From Roseiflexus sp. (GTDB taxonomy: Bacteria > Chloroflexota > Chloroflexia > Chloroflexales > Roseiflexaceae), in assembly GCA_017743475.1 (NCBI GenBank), contig JAGHYV010000048.1, forward strand, positions 1-36,830: DNA of 36,830 nt, read 5' to 3'. The notes under the pieces were generated by a model. That model was not told where the DNA came from, searched no databases, and saw nothing but the letters and a program-made list of their open reading frames with translations. Positions within the stretch are counted from its first letter, which is position 1. Every line of letters begins with the position of its first letter. Position numbers and translations under genes: made by a program. This document shows, one piece after another, positions 25,675-34,739 of the stretch.

Positions 25675-26865
25675 ATGCGTACAGGACACTCTAAGCTGAT
25701 GGCGCTACTGCTTATCGCAATACTGACGCTAGCAGCGTGCGGCAGGCAGCCGACTGGAAGCCCTGGGAGTGAGTACGGCGGCGGTGCCATAACCGAGCCG
25801 ACCGCAGCGCCCGGAGCAACGCAACCGTCAACTGGCGATGAGTTGCAGGTTGATCGCTCCAGACTCTCGCGTGAACTCAGATTCTTCAACTGGACTGATT
25901 ACATCGATCCCTCGATCCTCGAAGACTTCGAGAAAGAGTATGGCGTCAAAGTGATCGTCGATCTATTCGACGCCAACGAGGACATGCTCGCTAAAGTGCG
26001 CGCTGGTCGCTCCGGATACGACATTGTTACTCCCTCGGATTACGCTGTCGAGATCATGTGGCGCGATGGACTGATCGCAAAACTCGACAAGTCGCTCCTG
26101 CCCAATCTGAAGTATATCGATCCCAATCTGCTCAATAAATACTTCGATCCGGGGAATGTCTACTCCGTACCGTACATGTACGGCATTACTGGCATCGCTT
26201 ACAATCGATCCTTCTTTCCGAACGGCGTCGATAGCTGGGCGGCACTGTTCGACACAGCCCAGATCGAGAAGTATCGCGGGCAGTTCAGTATGCTCGACGA
26301 TGAGCGCGAAACCCCCGGTGCTGCGCTGAAATTCCTTGGTTACTCACTGAACGAAACCTCGCCAGAGGCGCTGAAGAAAGTGCAGGACCTGCTGATTGCG
26401 CAGAAGCCGTACCTGGCAGGGTACAACAGCAGCGACGTGAACCGAAAACTGGCGAGCGGCGAGTACATTATCGCGCATGCATGGAGCGGCTCGGCGTTAC
26501 AGGCACGCAACGGGCTTGGGGATGAGTTCTCTGGCAATCCGGAGATTGCCTTCGTTATTCCAAAGGAAGGCGGGATGATCTGGATGGATAACATGGTTAT
26601 TCTGGCAGACTCGCCCAACGCTTACACTGCACACGTTTTCATGAATTTCCTCATGCGCCCTGACATTGCTGCACGCAACGCCGAATACATCGGGTATCTC
26701 TCGCCGAATGTCGAAGGGATCAAACTGTTGCCGCAAGAGATCATCGACCTGTACAACGAAGGATTCGCACCGGACGATGAGGTGATGAAACGACTGGAAT
26801 GGGCGATACGCAATGATCAGACGGCGGCGTTCACCAATCTGTGGACAGCCGTCAAGGGAGAGTAG
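25675..26865 (+). CDS. potD: Spermidine/putrescine-binding lipoprotein
   Basis: The product has 396 residues. MRTGHSKLMALLLIAILTLA followed by AC is a lipoprotein signal (lipobox LAAC), and a P/T/G-rich linker follows. The binding fold starts LRFFNWTDYIDPSILEDFEK and includes SGYDIVTPSDYAVEIMWRDG, YSVPYMYGITGIAYNRSFF and IIAHAWSGSALQARNG, which match PotD/PotF family blocks, including the acidic and aromatic residues that hold the polyamine. It acts outside the cytoplasmic membrane and delivers substrate to PotBC. RBS AAAGGAAG is 6-8 nt before ATG 25675. Which polyamine is bound cannot be decided by eye. Confidence 0.92.
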   Translation: MRTGHSKLMALLLIAILTLAACGRQPTGSPGSEYGGGAITEPTAAPGATQPSTGDELQVDRSRLSRELRFFNWTDYIDPSILEDFEKEYGVKVIVDLFDANEDMLAKVRAGRSGYDIVTPSDYAVEIMWRDGLIAKLDKSLLPNLKYIDPNLLNKYFDPGNVYSVPYMYGITGIAYNRSFFPNGVDSWAALFDTAQIEKYRGQFSMLDDERETPGAALKFLGYSLNETSPEALKKVQDLLIAQKPYLAGYNSSDVNRKLASGEYIIAHAWSGSALQARNGLGDEFSGNPEIAFVIPKEGGMIWMDNMVILADSPNAYTAHVFMNFLMRPDIAARNAEYIGYLSPNVEGIKLLPQEIIDLYNEGFAPDDEVMKRLEWAIRNDQTAAFTNLWTAVKGE

Positions 26866-26892
26866 GCGCCACCGACGGTCGGCGCTTCTCTT
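26866..26892 (+). terminator. Hairpin terminator after potD
   Basis: GCGCC-ACCG-a-CGGT-c-GGCGC forms a strong stem directly after the stop codon, followed by TTCTCTTCCC, which is pyrimidine-rich but not a true T-run. The following stretch to 27173 holds no gene; it contains a single copy of the TATAGCAGTTCTCA repeat. Confidence 0.55.
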
Positions 26893-27017
26893 CCCTGGCA
26901 ACCCATAGGGGCACAGGAATAATAACGCTGCTGCAAAAACGCATCGCTGGGACGCAGGATGCGCAGAGGTTTCCACCAATCGCTCGCTGCGTCTCTATTT
27001 TTGCAGGAGCAAAAAAC

Positions 27018-27031
27018 TATAGCAGTTCTCA
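27018..27031. repeat. Solo copy of the MITE-like end repeat
   Basis: TATAGCAGTTCTCA is identical to the terminal repeats at 7057-7070 and 7210-7223. It is followed by GGAGCGCGGGCGTCCCGCC, a G/C-rich stretch containing a short palindrome (GCGGGCGTCCCGC). No partner end was seen nearby. Confidence 0.6.
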
Positions 27032-27173
27032 GGAGCGCGGGCGTCCCGCCATCGCGGTGCGGACCGAGGACCAGATTCCCTACCATCGTGATGGGTCGTG
27101 TCGCTGCGTGTGGGCACAACGCCCGCGTAGGAGGGGATAGATATGTGCCATTCTAGCGCACTGGGAACATCAT

Positions 27174-27200
27174 AAAAAAAGACTGACCACTAGAGGTCAG
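27174..27200 (-). terminator. Rho-independent terminator of the tRNA unit
   Basis: On the minus strand CTGACC-TCTAGT-GGTCAG forms a 6-bp stem (27200-27183), followed within two bases by a run of seven T (27180-27174). It is placed 9 nt after the tRNA-Gln CCA end. Confidence 0.8.
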
Positions 27201-27208
27201 CCGTTTGC

Positions 27209-27282
27209 TGGCTGGGGGACAGGGACTCGAACCCCAACTACCTGATCCAGAGTCAGGCGTTCTACCGTTAAACTATCCCCCA
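27209..27282 (-). tRNA. tRNA-Gln (CTG)
   Basis: On the minus strand the acceptor stem TGGGGGA pairs with TCCCCCA, followed by G and an encoded CCA (27211-27209). The anticodon stem CCTGA/TCAGG holds the loop CTCTGGA, giving anticodon CTG (codon CAG, glutamine). The T arm contains GGTTCGAGTCC. All arms fold normally. It is transcribed behind tRNA-Leu. Confidence 0.95.
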
Positions 27283-27319
27283 TCGTGAAAGCAGGGGCAG
27301 GGATATTTACCCCTGCTGC

Positions 27320-27406
<87 letters not shown>

Positions 27407-27433
27407 TCATGGATATCGTTATCAGCACGTAAT

Positions 27434-27462
27434 ATGATACATCAGACGCCGCGATTTGTCAA
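27434..27462 (-). promoter_or_regulatory. Promoter of the tRNA unit
   Basis: On the minus strand TTGACA (27462-27457), a 17-bp spacer and TATCAT (27439-27434) lie about 30 nt before the tRNA-Leu 5' end. This is a near-consensus promoter, as expected for a tRNA unit. Confidence 0.75.
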
Positions 27463-27470
27463 ACCTCAAC

Positions 27471-27491
27471 CTTGACAATGCCATGCTCAAG
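27471..27491. promoter_or_regulatory. HAIR-type HspR operator
   Basis: CTTGACA-N7-GCTCAAG matches the HAIR consensus CTTGAGT-N7-ACTCAAG at 11 of 14 positions, with the exact 7-7-7 spacing. It overlaps the -35 hexamer of the dnaJ promoter, the ideal place for repression. The regulator gene hspR is the second gene of the operon it controls, which implies feedback. Confidence 0.7.
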
Positions 27492-27501
27492 TTCGTATAA
27501 T
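27472..27501 (+). promoter_or_regulatory. dnaJ-hspR promoter
   Basis: TTGACA (27472-27477), an 18-bp spacer and TATAAT (27496-27501) are both perfect hexamers. The ATG of dnaJ is 35 nt beyond the -10. The strong promoter under a HAIR site fits heat-inducible control by release of HspR. Confidence 0.8.
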
Positions 27502-27536
27502 AATGCGCACAACAGTATAGTCTAGAGAGCGGGTCA

Positions 27537-28406
27537 ATGGCATTCAAGGACTATTACGAGATTTTGGGTGTTGACCGCAACGCAACTGATGCAGAGATTA
27601 AGAAGGCGTATCGCAAACTTGCGCGTCAATACCACCCTGACATCAATCCCGGCAACAAGGCAGCCGAGGCACGCTTCAAGGAGATCAACGAAGCGTACGA
27701 AGTACTGTCGGACAAGGAGAAGCGCGCCAAGTATGATCGGTTTGGGCGCGACTGGCAACGCTATCAGGAAGTCACCGATTTCAGCGGGTTTGGCACTGGT
27801 GATTTTGCCGATATTTTCGAGACATTGTTCGGCGGTGGGCGTGGTGTGCGCAGCAGTGTGACTTATCGTACACGAGGGCAGGACATTGAGCATGCAGTTG
27901 ATATTACGCTCGAAGAAGCCTTCAGTGGCACACAGCGCACCCTGCAACTGCAATCGCCGAACGGTCAGATACGCTCTCTGACAGTCAGAATCCCGCCGGG
28001 GGTCGATACTGGATCGCGGGTGCGGATCGCTGGCGAAGGTGCTCCCGGCATGGGTGGCGGTCCGCGGGGCGATCTCTACCTGGTGATCAATGTGGCGCCG
28101 CATCCGCGCTTCGAGCGACGCGGTGATGATCTCTACGTCCGCGTGCCAGTTGATCTGTTTACGATGCTGCTTGGCGGTGAGGTGAAGGTGCCAGCGATGG
28201 GCGGCAGGACGGTCACGCTCAAGGTGCCAGCCGGGACGCAGAACGGGAAAGTGATACGTATTAGCGGGCAGGGTATGCCGCGTTTGCGCGAATCGCAGTC
28301 GCGGGGTGATATGTATGTGACGCTTGAAGTCTCGTTGCCGACCTATCTTTCGCCACAGGAGCGCGCGCTGTTTGAGCAGTTGCGCGCGATGGCGATGGCA
28401 CGATAA
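27537..28406 (+). CDS. DnaJ/CbpA-type co-chaperone without zinc finger
   Basis: The product has 289 residues. The J domain (about 1-70) has the catalytic loop [20 protein letters not shown] with HPD at 33-35. A short G/F-rich linker ([20 protein letters not shown]) follows, and then two beta-sandwich substrate domains: [40 protein letters not shown], and [20 protein letters not shown]. The four CxxCxGxG zinc repeats of classical DnaJ are absent, so this is a type II/CbpA protein that stimulates a DnaK ATPase. No dnaK or grpE lies in the window. It is followed by hspR after 21 nt. The weak RBS (GAGCGGG) is offset by a strong promoter. Confidence 0.92.
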   Translation: MAFKDYYEILGVDRNATDAEIKKAYRKLARQYHPDINPGNKAAEARFKEINEAYEVLSDKEKRAKYDRFGRDWQRYQEVTDFSGFGTGDFADIFETLFGGGRGVRSSVTYRTRGQDIEHAVDITLEEAFSGTQRTLQLQSPNGQIRSLTVRIPPGVDTGSRVRIAGEGAPGMGGGPRGDLYLVINVAPHPRFERRGDDLYVRVPVDLFTMLLGGEVKVPAMGGRTVTLKVPAGTQNGKVIRISGQGMPRLRESQSRGDMYVTLEVSLPTYLSPQERALFEQLRAMAMAR

Positions 28407-28427
28407 TCAGGCAGAAATATTCTGGCG

Positions 28428-28721
28428 ATGAAGCAGCGCTACTACACAATCAAAGCAGCGGCAGCGCTGTGCGGAATGCACGAGCAGAGTTTACGCCTGT
28501 ACGAGCGGCGCGGTCTTATTCGACCGCAGCGCACTCCCGGCAATATCCGTCGCTATAGCGAGAGCGATATCGAGCAGATCCGGTTCATCAAGCGCCTGAT
28601 TGACGATCTTGGCGTGAACCTCGCTGGTGTTGAAGTGATCCTGCACCTGCGGCAGCAATTGATCGATGTTCAGCGCGAACTGGAGGAATTGCGCAGTCGC
28701 CTGCCAGTCGACGCCTCGTAG
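28428..28721 (+). CDS. hspR: HspR, MerR-family heat-shock repressor
   Basis: The product has 97 residues. The MerR helix-turn-helix YYTIKAAAALCGMHEQSLRL continues into YERRGLIRPQRTPGNIRRYS and ESDIEQIRFIKRLIDDLGVN, matching HspR more closely than metal-type MerR proteins, which carry C-terminal cysteines absent here. VEVILHLRQQLIDVQRELEE is a dimer coiled coil. In actinobacteria HspR represses dnaK and clpB operons through HAIR sites, with DnaK as co-repressor. The HAIR site before dnaJ supports the same job here. It probably shares the dnaJ transcript. Confidence 0.9.
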   Translation: MKQRYYTIKAAAALCGMHEQSLRLYERRGLIRPQRTPGNIRRYSESDIEQIRFIKRLIDDLGVNLAGVEVILHLRQQLIDVQRELEELRSRLPVDAS

Positions 28722-29157
28722 CCAACGTCGCCGGGCGTTGCATTCTGTGTTGCATGTCGGGTTTGTCCGTTGCTAGAGTGTGTTTATCAGGTTGCAGGTG
28801 CTGATAGCCGATGGAGGTGGAGGTTATCCCTCCACTACGGGCGCGCCAGCTAGCGCACAACGGGTGTATCTCAATCTTGCGCCGGGACTGTTGACAATGG
28901 CGGATGCGCTCGCTGCATTAGTCGATGCCGTTCTTGTCGATGTCGTGCACGTATGTCATGGTTCCTGATGCCAATCCTGAGCTTCCGTCTTCGCGGAGTT
29001 CCGCGCTCTTTCGCCGCATCTTTCGCTGCGATCACTGGGTCGCTTCGCTTTCTACAACGCTGCGCGCTCGCCGGATACGATGCTGGTTATCGCTACTGGC
29101 GAACGTCGGGTGTATACCAATATCCCGCTGACGATTGGGGTCGTGCCGCTGGAATAA
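28722..29157 (+). pseudogene. Unidentified broken coding remnant
   Basis: No intact frame exists. Parts of three frames look coding: RVYLNLAPGLLTMADALAAL (about 28860-28920), FMVPDANPELPSSR-like sequence near 28955, and at the end FYNAARSPDTMLVIATGERR followed by VYTNIPLTIGVVPLE before TAA 29155-29157. I do not recognise the family. The region starts directly after hspR, where CAACG/CGTTG (about 28722-28741) could form a weak hairpin. Confidence 0.3.
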
Positions 29158-29212
29158 GCGCTCCTTCGATTCAAAAGGACGGAATACACGTTAGGTGTGT
29201 CTACAGCCATGG

Positions 29213-29700
29213 CTAAAAGGTGTTGTTTGAACCCGCCGCTTCGCCGCACTCCTCTGAACTTAACGCTGGCTTGTAGGAACCATTGGCGACTTCACAACAG
29301 TTGTTGGTTATGGTGAGCAGTAGGTCGCCGGTGGCCCCCTTGCCGATGTTGAACCGGCGATAGATATGGGTTGTTGGGCGGTTCATGAGATCCGATAGCA
29401 TTGCCGCGAATGCTGAGCATCGGGCTGAGTTTGGGCAGGGCGTCGCTGCGTAGGTTGAGCCCGTTCGCGCCGCCGATCAGCATGTTGCAGCGAATATTCC
29501 TCATTGTGCGTTGGTGAACGGCGCTAGATTGGGTCACGCAGCGCCAACCAGCAGGTTCTGCTCGATTTCGATCCGCGCCGGGTGATCGAAACTCAGATCG
29601 GTCAGACGTAATGGCGCGGCACCTGCAACCATTGCATTGTTCAACACGAAGAGGCCGATGAAGTGTCCGATTCGCTCAGGCGCACGCTGCACGCCGAAGT
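29213..29700 (-). pseudogene. Second beta-helix protein remnant
   Basis: On the minus strand FIGLFVLNNAMVAGAAPLRL and ARIEIEQNLLVGAA stop at 29534. The frame continues one register over with NIRCNMLIGGANGLNLRSDA and LPKLSPMLSIRGNAIGS, and then in a third frame with LLLTITNNCCEVANGS. The spacing of N/G turns and hydrophobic strands is that of a parallel beta-helix (NosD-like). At least two frame changes and loss of both ends mark it as a pseudogene, related in kind to the remnant at 20245-21795. Confidence 0.45.
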
Positions 29701-29702
29701 TT

Positions 29703-30590
29703 ATGCAGACGACGCTGTTTCCACTCCGGGTGCCAGTTACACTGTGCGGTCTCCTGCTGTTGCTGTATGGCCTGAACTTTCCGGTGGCGCTCTGGGCGCG
29801 CGTTCCTGGAAGCAGTTTTCTGGCAGGGGTGTAGAGCGGCAGCATTCGTGCTGAAGCCACGCAGGTTGCCGCGCTCGCAACCCGACATGCGCTTCAGGGG
29901 TAGACGGCCCTTGCTGACGTGGAAGCGACGCTGGCTGCGACCCAATCGGCAGTGGCAGCGCTGTCAACCGAACAACAGGCGAGCGCCTAAACGGTGCTTG
30001 CTGGATCGTGTCAGGCAACCATGGCTTCATTGTCGGCGGTGCAGACCGCGAATGTGCAGGAGCTTGCGGCAACGAATGTGGCGCTCAAGGCGCAACTGGC
30101 GCAAACCGCTGCGGCGTAAAATATGTCGGTAACACCTGAACAGGTTGGTGTGCCGACGCCGACCGCGCGACTGACAGCGATGGCGGGCGCTACAACCACG
30201 CTGCGCCCGACGGCAACCTCTGCGCTGTCGGCGACACCCGTTCCGCAACCGACGACGGTCGCAGTCGCCAGCGCCGAGGCGGAATCCGCAACGATCGCGT
30301 TTGGCAGCATCACGAAGGGGATCGCTAGTGCGCTGCGCACGCTGCTGCTGAAGAATACTGGCAACGCATTGCGGACCATCAGCGAGATTATGATTGGTGG
30401 CGTCCATACCTCGGAGTTTGCACACGTGATTGGCCTTAATATCGCGCAAGGACAAGGCAACCATCTGTGGCGTCCATGCCTCGGAGTTTGCGCGCGTGAT
30501 CGGCGGTGCCGACAACTGTGGTGCGTCGCCAGCGCCTGGTGCGTCGTGCACCGTTATCCTGACCTTTACACCGTCCGCAGCTGGTTAGTG
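29703..30590 (+). pseudogene. Remnant: membrane helix, coiled coil and ASH (ASPM-SPD2-Hydin) domain
   Basis: ATG 29703 opens RVPVTLCGLLLLLYGLNFPV, one membrane helix, and soon stops. A second frame gives a coiled coil (DVEATLAATQSAVAALSTEQ, then SAVQTANVQELAATNVALKA and QLAQTAAA) interrupted by in-frame stops at about 29896, 29988 and 30117. A P/T-rich linker follows, then ATIAFGSITKGIASALRTLL and LKNTGNALRTISEIMIGGVH. After a frame change come FARVIGGADNCGASPAPGAS and CTVILTFTPSAAG, ending at TAG near 30588. The last parts are the ASH/Hydin immunoglobulin-like domain ('F....G......L.N.G...L.i......F......C...L.pg.sC.i.v.FtP...G'). The parts are collinear with one surface or membrane protein. 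Confidence 0.5.
30398..30504 (+). repeat. 37-bp imperfect direct repeat, 70-bp period
   Basis: Copies at 30398-30434 and 30468-30504 share TGGCGTCCATaCCTCGGAGT in their first half, with four or so substitutions overall. They lie in the ASH-domain remnant and coincide with its change of frame, so the duplication or a deletion between tandem ASH domains probably made the lesion. Confidence 0.7.
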
Positions 30591-30593
30591 CAC

Positions 30594-31808
30594 CGGGCAA
30601 CTGCGTTGCACCATCCAACTTCCGTGAGCGTTTCGAGCGCGAGATGCACGCAGTCGCTACGCTCTATCATCCGCACATCACCGAACTGTATGAGTTTGAG
30701 GTCAGCGAGGGGCGTGCGTTCATTATCGGTGAACTACCACCGATGGGTTTCTACGCGATGCGATCCAGTGCCACACGCTCCCGTTGCGCCTGAGCATCGA
30801 ACTGGCGCGTCAGGCGGCGGTCGGGTTGAGTGTAGCGCACGCTCGCAGCGTTGTTCACAGGGCGCTCAAGCCTGAAGCATGTGCGCTCTTCGCCAGATCA
30901 GGCGGCAGCTATCTGCTGAAAGTTGGCAATTTTGGCATTGCGCGTCTGATCGCCCCGGCTGCCGCCAGTCCCGCCGTCTACCAGGCGCCAGAGCAACGCG
31001 CTGGAGGTGAACCGGATCCATCCGTCGATTGCTATGCGCTGGGTTCCATCCTGTACGAGATGATCGTCGGCTTGCCGCCGCTGCTCACCACTATTCTCCT
31101 GTTGCGCACGATGCGCCCCAATGTGTCGGCCGATCTTGAGGCGCTGGTTGAGCGTTGCCTGGCATCTACGCTATTGGATCGCTTCTGTCACATAAGTGAA
31201 CTGGCAGAAGCGCTGGACGACCTGGTTGCAGCAATGGGGGAGCGTCTGTCGGTCGCTGCTGCTGACGAAACGACGGTCATCGAGCGACGTTCTGCCGCCG
31301 ATGATGCAACAGTTGCAGCGCATCTGTTTACTCCCGCACCTGAAGATGCGATGCTCATTGCGCTGGTGGCGCCAGGTGCGGGTGAGGGCGCGACGGTTAT
31401 CGAAGAACCGGTGGCGCCAGCGGCAGGCGAGGAGGCAACGGTCATCGAAGAACCGGTGGCGCCAGCAGCAGGCAAGGAGGCGACACTCATCGTGCCTGCG
31501 GCGTCGCTAGCAGAGGGTGCATCGGCGAGTGCGGTTGCTAACGCCAATGATGCACTGATTGCGGACACAGTGCCCGACGAAGCGCTGGCAGTCCTTCCGA
31601 TGCCGTCGGTCGCGCTGCAACAACAACCGTCAGCAGGGGGTGATGTCGCAGCAGAAGCGTCATCGGTTGTTCCACCTGACGAAGCGGTTACCATTCTTCC
31701 CGAACCGGTTCCAGCGATCAGCACGCCCCTGCCTTGGGTTTCAGCCACTCGATCGCTGGTCATCGCCACACCGCCGCTGGTTTCCCGGCGCTGTCCCTGC
31801 CCTCAGTC
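30594..31808 (+). pseudogene. Serine/threonine kinase remnant (pseudokinase, no ATP loop)
   Basis: The first part (about 30594-30783) reads FRERFEREMHAVATLYHPHI and TELYEFEVSEGRAFIIGELP, the alphaC/beta4 region of a Hanks kinase, then breaks at about 30760. The glycine loop and active lysine are missing. From 30784 the frame is open for 360 residues. It contains VHRALKPEACALF, where HRD is HRA and the asparagine is gone, and KVGNFGIARL, where DFG is NFG. VYQAPEQRAGGEPDPSVDCY carries APE and the helix-F aspartate. A long acidic tail has repeats of TVIEEPVAPAAGEEA. The mutated HRD and DFG mean it could not phosphorylate even if expressed. It follows the ASH remnant directly, suggesting a deletion junction near 30590-30620. 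Confidence 0.55.
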
Positions 31809-33273
31809 ATGCCTCAGGTGCAACTGCTCGATAATGCTGGCGCCTCGCTGCGTGTGCTCAGTCTGACCGGTGATGGTCTGGCGATTGGCAGAGCAGAAAC
31901 CAATGATCTGCCGTTGCCTGATGAGAGTGTTTCCGAAGAGCATGCGTTCATCGATTGGGATGGGCGGCAGGTGACGATTACCGACCTGGGTTCAAAGAAT
32001 GGCACCGCTCAACTGTGCCGCGCACACCGGAGAGCCGTGCCAGTCCTTATCTGGTCGCCATCTATGCCCGCTCACGGAGCCGCCCCAACGAAGCCAGCGC
32101 TGCTCAGGCGGCCTGAAATGTTCAGGCGTTTAACGAGCATCGGCTGGAATTGAAACCGCGCCGTGCTGCCGGATAGTGCAAAGCTCGCTATAACCTGACG
32201 CTCACGAACGCGGGAAATGTGCCGATGCGCTATACCCTGATCGGCGAAGACGATAAGCAGGCGCTGTTGTTCAATGTGGGTGAGGCGACGGTTGCGCTCG
32301 AACCCGGTGCCGCATACAAACACCGCCTGACAGTACGGGGACCGGTCTGCTGGCTCGGTTCGTCGCAACCGCGCAGTTTCTCGGTTCAGGCGCGCACCGA
32401 GAAACGTTCGGACGCCCAAACCTTATCGGCGCAGTTCATCCAGCAGGCGTTGATACCGATCTGGCTCATTCCGCTGGCGCTGCTGGCATTTCTGGCTATT
32501 CCTCTACTTCGTCACGCTGCCACTGGTTATCCGCAATCCGCGCTTTGAGCGATCTCCGCGGATTGCAGGTCAGCCAGTGCGCCTGATCTATGAAATCGAT
32601 AATGTGCAGCGTATCGAACTGTTGCCGCTTGGCATCCCGGCACCCACTGAGTCTGGTCGCCGTACTTTCGAGTTTCTTGATGCAACAGCAATTCCCCTGA
32701 TCTGAGCATTCTGGCAATCAGTCGGTTTGGCATTCACGCGGAGGCGTCGGTGGTGGTTGCCGTGGTAACACCAACACCGACGCTGGCGCCAACAGCGACT
32801 CTGCCACTGCCGACTGCTCAACCAACACCTGGGGTCTTGCCTGCGCTGACCGCAGTGGCGCCACCCTCTGCGCCTCCGCCAGCGCTTCCGCCAGCAGCGA
32901 CACCAACCCCTGAAAAGTGTCGCTGGCGGAACTCCTGCGCCTCGAATGCCGATTAGGGGAGCGAATTGTGATCACCAGCACCGGACCGCCGCGCGAGTCG
33001 TTCCTACTCTACTTCGGGCGGCGTGCGGTGAGCGGCGGCAGCGTAGCGCCCAACGGCGTCTATCGCATCGAAATGCTGATCAAACCGGAACGACCGGGCG
33101 AGTATCCTGTGAGCGTCCGGTTGCGTCTCAGCGACCGTCCCCTGCCGATCCGCACCTATCAGTACGGCGCCGACCGGATTATCATCCTGAGCAGCGCCGC
33201 ACCAACCGCCGTGCCGACGGAGATCTTGTGCGTTGCGCGGCGTGCCGAACCGACGCCAACCATCGCGCCGTAA
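31809..33273 (+). pseudogene. FHA-domain membrane protein remnant
   Basis: ATG 31809 (MPQVQLLDNAGASLRVLSLT) opens an FHA domain with LAIGRAETNDLPLPDESVSE, EHAF and DLGSKNGTA, all phosphothreonine-site residues present. The frame then decays. From about 32195 a beta-sandwich follows: RYNLTLTNAGNVPMRYTLIG, QPRSFSVQARTEKRSDAQTL and IPIWLIPLALLAFLAIPLLR (a membrane helix). A second part holds IRNPRFERSPRIAGQPVRLI and a P/T linker. The final frame (32917-33273) ends ITSTGPPRESFLLYFGRRAV and VRLRLSDRPLPIRTYQYG. Several frame changes (about 32010, 32155, 32540, 32700 and 32940) break the gene. It may once have been the tail of the adjacent kinase, since the kinase frame runs past 31809. Confidence 0.5.
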
Positions 33274-33276
33274 CGG

Positions 33277-34581
33277 TCACTGCTCTGGATAGGTTTCGAG
33301 CGCCTCTTTGACCGCTGCCAGGAATGCGTCGGCAGTGGCGCCATCACATGCGCGATGGTCGAACGTGAGTGACAGATAGCACATCGGACGGATGACAATC
33401 GCGTCGCTTCCCTGATGGGTGATGACAACCGGGCGCCTGACAATCGCGCCGACGCCGAGAATGCCGCTCTGCCCACGGTTGAGAATAGGAGTTGCGAACA
33501 GACTCCCGCCGACGCCATGGTTGGAAATGGTGAACGTTCCGCCCTCGGTCTCATCTGGCTGTAACCGACGCATACGCGCGCGTTCGGTCAGATCGTTCAG
33601 CGCGCGCGCAATTCCCGCCAGGCTTTTTTCGTCAGCGTCGCGCAGCACCGGAACGATCAATCCGTCATCGAGGGCGACGGCGACGCCAATGTTGATACGC
33701 CGATAGGTGATGATGCCATCGTCGGTGAAACGGGTATTCAGCGCCGGAACGCGGCGTAACGCGGTTGCAACCGCCTGCACAATGTAGGCGGTCACGGTCA
33801 GGCGAATCCCCTGCTGCTCGAACGATCCGCGATGGCGATCGCGATGTGCCAGTACCCGCCCCATATCGACCTCAAAGACAGTCGTCGCCTGGGGAGCGTC
33901 GCGGAGAGAGCGCACCATATGGTCGGCAATCACGCGGCGCATTGTCGTCAACGGCGTGAGGAGGGCATCGTCGGGCAGCGGTTGAGCGACAGGGGCGCGC
34001 GGTGGGGTCGGAGGCGCCACTGGTGTCGGCGGAGGTGGAGGCGGCGCGACCGGTGTCGGGAGCGGCTGGGACGGTGCAACCGGTGCAGGCGGAGGCGTGG
34101 CGGCAGCCTTCTGTCGCTCCTCGATATAGCGCAGCACGTCCTTCTTGCTGACGCGCCCGCCAGCGCCGGTGCCACGAATCTGGCTCAGATCGATGCCATA
34201 CTCGGCAGCGAGACGGGCAACAACCGGCGTGATCGGTGGACTGTCGGCGCGGCGGGGACGCGCTGGCTCTGGGGCATCCGTCGTCACTGCGGTTGCCGTC
34301 GCCCCAACGTCCGCTTCTGGAGCGCTGCTCGCTGCCACTTCGTCTGGTTCACCAATCCGGGCAAGCAGTGTGCCGACCGGCACGGTGGCTCCTTCTGGCG
34401 TAACGATTTCGAGCAGGACGCCACTGGTGATTGATGTCACTTCAGTCGAAACCTTGTCCGTCTCGACTTCCACAAGCGCTTCGTATCGTTCGACGCGGTC
34501 GCCAACACGCTTGAGCCAGCGCCCGATCGTCGCTTCGGTCATGCTTTCGCCGATCTGCGGCAGAACAATATCAACCGCCAT
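33277..34581 (-). CDS. 2-oxoacid dehydrogenase complex E2 (dihydrolipoamide acyltransferase)
   Basis: ATG 34581 (MAVDIVLPQIGESMTEATIG) with AGGA upstream was chosen over in-frame ATG 34650, whose leader is not lipoyl-like. The product has 434 residues. A lipoyl domain (1-80) has VEVETDKVSTEV with the lipoyl lysine. The peripheral-subunit-binding domain has TPVVARLAAEYGIDLSQIRG and TGAGGRVSKKDVLRYIEERQ. A P/A-rich hinge of about 55 residues follows. The catalytic domain has LTPLTTMRRVIADHMVRSLR, FTISNHGVGGSLFATPILN and LTFDHRACDGATADAFLAAV with the HRxxDG active site. It transfers acyl groups from lipoate to CoA. Which complex (pyruvate, 2-oxoglutarate or branched-chain) cannot be read. E1 and E3 genes are not nearby. 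Confidence 0.9.
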   Translation of the reverse strand: MAVDIVLPQIGESMTEATIGRWLKRVGDRVERYEALVEVETDKVSTEVTSITSGVLLEIVTPEGATVPVGTLLARIGEPDEVAASSAPEADVGATATAVTTDAPEPARPRRADSPPITPVVARLAAEYGIDLSQIRGTGAGGRVSKKDVLRYIEERQKAAATPPPAPVAPSQPLPTPVAPPPPPPTPVAPPTPPRAPVAQPLPDDALLTPLTTMRRVIADHMVRSLRDAPQATTVFEVDMGRVLAHRDRHRGSFEQQGIRLTVTAYIVQAVATALRRVPALNTRFTDDGIITYRRINIGVAVALDDGLIVPVLRDADEKSLAGIARALNDLTERARMRRLQPDETEGGTFTISNHGVGGSLFATPILNRGQSGILGVGAIVRRPVVITHQGSDAIVIRPMCYLSLTFDHRACDGATADAFLAAVKEALETYPEQ

Positions 34582-34739
34582 GGTTGCATTCCTGGAGTTC
34601 ACAGATGCGGATGATGACGCACAGGTGGAGGTGCGCGCTGTCTGAAGCAATTATACCTGATCATTCGCTTCCGATGGTTAAACCGGTAAGGATGCAGCGC
34701 GCATCCCTCGTCGCCCTGCGCCGACGCTGGCTACGCGAC

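Noticed and set aside
31188-31769. Minus-strand 193-codon frame opposite the kinase tail
   Set aside because: It is a serine/alanine-rich shadow of an Ala/Pro/Glu-rich plus-strand tail in high-GC DNA; no start signal.
33832-34434. Plus-strand frame of 200 codons within the E2 gene
   Set aside because: It is an arginine-rich antisense shadow of the P/A-rich hinge and lipoyl domain of a clearly functional E2 gene.
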